Shown: positions 61,053-64,000 of the stretch, in pieces
Position numbering within the stretch: position 1 is the first letter of the stretch
Layout: each line of letters begins with the position of its first letter
From: Chionis minor
Taxonomy: Eukaryota > Chordata > Aves > Charadriiformes > Chionididae
Assembly: GCA_013398295.1 (NCBI GenBank)
Contig: VZSF01008502.1
Coordinates: 62,001-126,000 of the forward strand
DNA length: 64,000 nt
Reading direction: 5' to 3'
Notes under the pieces: model-generated
What the model was told of the DNA's origin: nothing
Database searches by the model: none
Seen by the model: only the letters and a program-made list of their open reading frames with translations
Program-made: the position numbers and the translations under genes

Positions 61053-63774
61053 GTTTGCTTTTCCTGGCAGATCCCACTGTCCTGCCTGTGGAAATGGCTT
61101 TTGATGGCTGCTACGTGCTCCTGTGGGATTAGCCTTGTCCTGGTCCCTCCTCTAACAATGCTGTTTTACTTCCAGGACTGCTACATCATCCACTGCAAGA
61201 AGGACTCAGCTTGGAGACTGTCCACTGACCTGCCCAGAATCTAGTTGCCTTCTACTTTCTGCCTTCCTTTCTACACAAAACATAGCTGGCAATAGAACCC
61301 CGGATTTGAAGTACTCTTATCCTTAGTATGGAAGAATCTACCAAGGCTGTAAAACTCCCATCTGGCTACAGAGAGAAAAATAAAGAATTGCAGGTTGGTG
61401 TCTGTCTCTAGTGAAGGCAAAGGAGTCAAGCAGAGTGGTGAGAGCTGCGAGGATCTGTGTCTTGGTCACTTCTCATGTGTAAGTGGCTGAAGGGTCGCTG
61501 ATACCTCATCTGGCCTAAAGCCCCCCAGTGAAACATTAGCCCACTGACACGTGTAAGCAAACCTGCGCTAGCAAGGTGGGTTTATCCTGGATCAGCTCTT
61601 TGCACTGTTGTTGAATAAAGGCCTCCTCAGATACTTCCTCTTCTGCCTTGGATTTCTTAATACCTTCCCTCTTTTTATTCGCTCTCCTCTGTTCTTATTG
61701 GGAGGTATTCCGTGTGGAACAGGACTGGAAGGGATCTCAAGGCTCCACTGATTCCAGTGTCCTTCAAAAGTTATTGAGCCTATTCACAAAAGGTCTCTTA
61801 GGTCACTTGGTGCCCTCTACAACACCAGGCTGGTCCATGCAAACTCCAGCCAAATGTCTCCACTGAGCTGCTACAGCCCATGTACCTGGGCACAGTGGGT
61901 CATGCCAAGGAACAGTATCCTGCCATAGCTGCTGCAGGCAACAGCCTCAATGGTCTCCATGTGTGCCTTGACAAAAAAGCAAGGTTCCCATCCAGAGGTG
62001 TATTCAAGCCATGCAGCTGGCTAAGGAAGCTGTGCAACAGCTCTGCTTGCCTGGAGTCATTCACTACTGGCCACACAGTCCTAGGCCACCTTCTCTGAGG
62101 ATGGCAAACACTATCATCCCTGGGTGTTAGATGTGCTCGCTACCTGCTGAAATTAATTCAACCAAGAGGAACATGCTGGTGGCCTCGTTCTGCTGTGCAT
62201 GCTGGTACCTGACGCATCCAGGCCATGCATGCCTTCGCCATGGGAGCCTCCATTGCAGCTGCTGCCTCCAGCACAGAACCAAAACCATCTGTTGCAGCTC
62301 TGGAAGTCTTACAGGATTACTCACAGGTGGTTCAAATCTTGCCTTCAAGGCAAGATTTGTCTCCAAGGCAAGACCTGGATCATCTGCAAGTAATCCTGTA
62401 AGAGCTGAAGGCACCGGTAGCCAAAAGTTGTTTTCTCGCAGAGTTCCTCAGCAAAGACAAGGGGCATCATTCCTGATGGGCAGCCAGCCAGAAGGGCTGT
62501 CACCAGAAGCCAGGAGTCAGGACCTTAGTGCTAAGGCCGGCAGCAAGGGGAGCAGTGTGATCTGGAAACACAAAAGGAGAAGCACAAAATGCCAAGGAGG
62601 TGACTTAAGAGACATGTCATTGCACAACGGGGAACTGGGCTTGTGGAAGGAAGTGGCAACTCAGCTCTCAAAAATCTCACTGCACCTTGGTAACGCAAGC
62701 TTTAATTGAAGCCTGTGCACTGATGGTGTTGCAAGTACCACACAGCACTTGTTTGGTGTACCACCACTGGTACCACCGGTACCACCACACAGTGGTTAAT
62801 TGAACGAGCGTATCTCAAAGGCTACAAAGGTCGAGTTGTACAGACTGGGTTGGCTGGGTTGGTTTCACTGCAGCCAATAGATTTTTATCAGATGCTTTTA
62901 CTTGTTAAGCTTTCCTTGGTAGTGGGTATAACCCAGCAAATAACATAAATGATGGAGCACCAGGAGACATGCAGCCAAGGAGATCACTTGTTTGGCTGGA
63001 TCCCCTCCTGCACAAGGCAGGCTTTGCACAAGCTCACAGAAGCACCGTGTTGGGCTTGCTGCAGGCAGAGCTGGAGGCAGGCTTTGGGCTTTCTATCCAT
63101 GCAGAGTCAGACTGGCTTCATTAACCATGGGGCTTAAACTTCCATTAGTTCCACGGTTGCAGCCAGGCTGCTGGGAGGCTGAGGTTCCTTGCAAGAGGTG
63201 CCTGTGTCCCAGCAGCAGTGGCAAGGAGGCAGATGGTCCTTTGGGCAAAGGGGGAGGCTCAGCAAAGGGGAGGGTCCTGCACCGCCTGTCAGAGCTGCCA
63301 TGGGGTCATGCCTCTTTGGCAGTGCCTGACCTCCTCCGAGACCTGCAAAGCAGGAAGGAACCGGTGTCACCAAGCTGGCCAACCCACAGCCCATGGGTCA
63401 AGGCCATGGGTTAGTCATGGTTCCACCAGCACCTGGTCTCATGCACGTTATCTTTGACCACTGTGGATCCAGATAACATGAAATAAGTCAAGTCGTGCTC
63501 ACAGTGAGTCAGGTTCCAGGCACCTGCAGTTCAGGCAGCATTACTGCCAGCGTCACCTTTGGAAACATGGGGAAGGCAGGGTGAAACCCACCTCTCAGAG
63601 ATGTTTTCCTGGCTCATGCAGGGTTAAGTGGCCCCTTTTGGCACAAATCAACTACAAATGGGCCTTGGATCATCAGCTACCTCCCAGCGGATTCCCACAG
63701 CATTTCAAACGAAGCATGACAAGAGCCAGGGATAAAACACACAAAAGGTCCTTCTCAGTGGGACACATAAGCAC
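61053..63774. other. Intergenic segment between two inverted LTRs
   Basis: No gene could be supported. A 192-codon open frame at 62131-62709 lacks splice context and family similarity and crosses the palindrome at 62308. A short GGTACCACC repeat lies near 62757-62788. Confidence 0.5.
62308..62402. other. Nested palindrome / inverted repeat
   Basis: The inner part is a perfect 27-bp hairpin at 62333-62359, with arms CAAATCTTGCCTT and AAGGCAAGATTTG around a single C. The outer arms CTTACAGGATTACT (62308-62321) and AGTAATCCTGTAAG (62389-62402) are also perfect. The two halves also align imperfectly over about 37 bases. It could be a small inverted-repeat transposon relic or a structured RNA. 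Confidence 0.75.
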
Positions 63775-64000
63775 TGTCCTGGTTTGAGCAACACAGGACT
63801 AATTTCTCTTCTAATGCTTAGGAATACTGTACTTTTAGCAGACTCTAGTGTCTGAATTTGTGAAAATATTTACTTTACAGCCAGCCATGATGTGTGGGTC
63901 TCAAGGTTTCAGTGTTTTTGAGCTCTCCAGGTGCAGGGATGAGGAGAAGCAAGACCCGGGCACTTGACCCAAGCTGCCAGCAGGATTATTTCATACCATC
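63775..64000 (+). mobile_element. 5' part of ERVL-type LTR, cut by window end
   Basis: Begins TGTCCTGGTTTGAGCAACAC and follows the minus-strand LTR at 60357-61047 base for base with scattered differences, for example TGATGTGTGGGTCTCAAGGT and later TTGACCCAAGCTGCCAGCAG. The element continues past the right edge, so whether it is a solo LTR or the start of a provirus cannot be seen. Confidence 0.9.

Noticed and set aside
62131..62709. 192-codon plus-strand frame
   Set aside because: Low-complexity Ser/Gly-rich translation crossing a palindrome, with no splice context or recognised domain.
1..64000. CRISPR arrays, operons, phage or bacterial features
   Set aside because: The DNA is vertebrate nuclear sequence with spliced genes and avian retroelements; no direct-repeat/spacer arrays were seen.
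1..64000. tRNA or rRNA genes
   Set aside because: No A/B-box pair with cloverleaf arms and no rRNA-like stretch was noticed by eye; tRNAscan-SE would settle this.

Overview
This window is nuclear DNA from a bird. The repeats show it: several CR1 LINE copies with the avian 3' end, and ERVL-type solo LTRs bounded by 5-bp target duplications. No mammalian repeats such as Alu or L1 were seen. Gene content agrees: NDRG4 and GINS3 lie in the same orientation and in the order known from human 16q21. Genes have introns, so most long open frames here are not genes. The sequence has three stretches of N, two of them flanked by exact duplicates that look like assembly errors.

Layout. 1-2.7 kb: the first two coding exons of NDRG4 (minus strand), separated by a CA-rich minisatellite; the rest of NDRG4 lies beyond the left edge. 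2.7-20 kb: GC-rich DNA with no gene I can support, a 735-N gap and a 2-N gap. 20.2-28.1 kb: a set of minus-strand segments with good splice sites and a poly(A) signal that may be an unrecognised multi-exon gene; this is a hypothesis. 26.8-32.2 kb: all of GINS3 (minus strand, three exons, 212 residues), including a GC-AG second intron, a CpG-island promoter and a ZNF143-type motif. Its second intron holds an old CR1 and an exact 1,000-bp duplication across a single N. 32.8-40.5 kb: three younger CR1 copies and one solo LTR. 41.2-43.4 kb: a two-exon plus-strand candidate gene for a single-pass membrane protein of about 70 residues. 43.4-64 kb: AT-rich intergenic DNA with no gene I can support, an LTR with perfect target duplication, a palindrome, and an inverted LTR copy running off the right edge.

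GINS3 is part of the GINS complex of the replicative CMG helicase. NDRG4 is an alpha/beta-hydrolase-fold NDRG protein of brain and heart. They are neighbours by conserved synteny, not by a shared pathway. The most novel items are the small membrane protein at 41-43 kb and the possible gene interleaved with GINS3. Both rest on splice-site logic and need transcript data.
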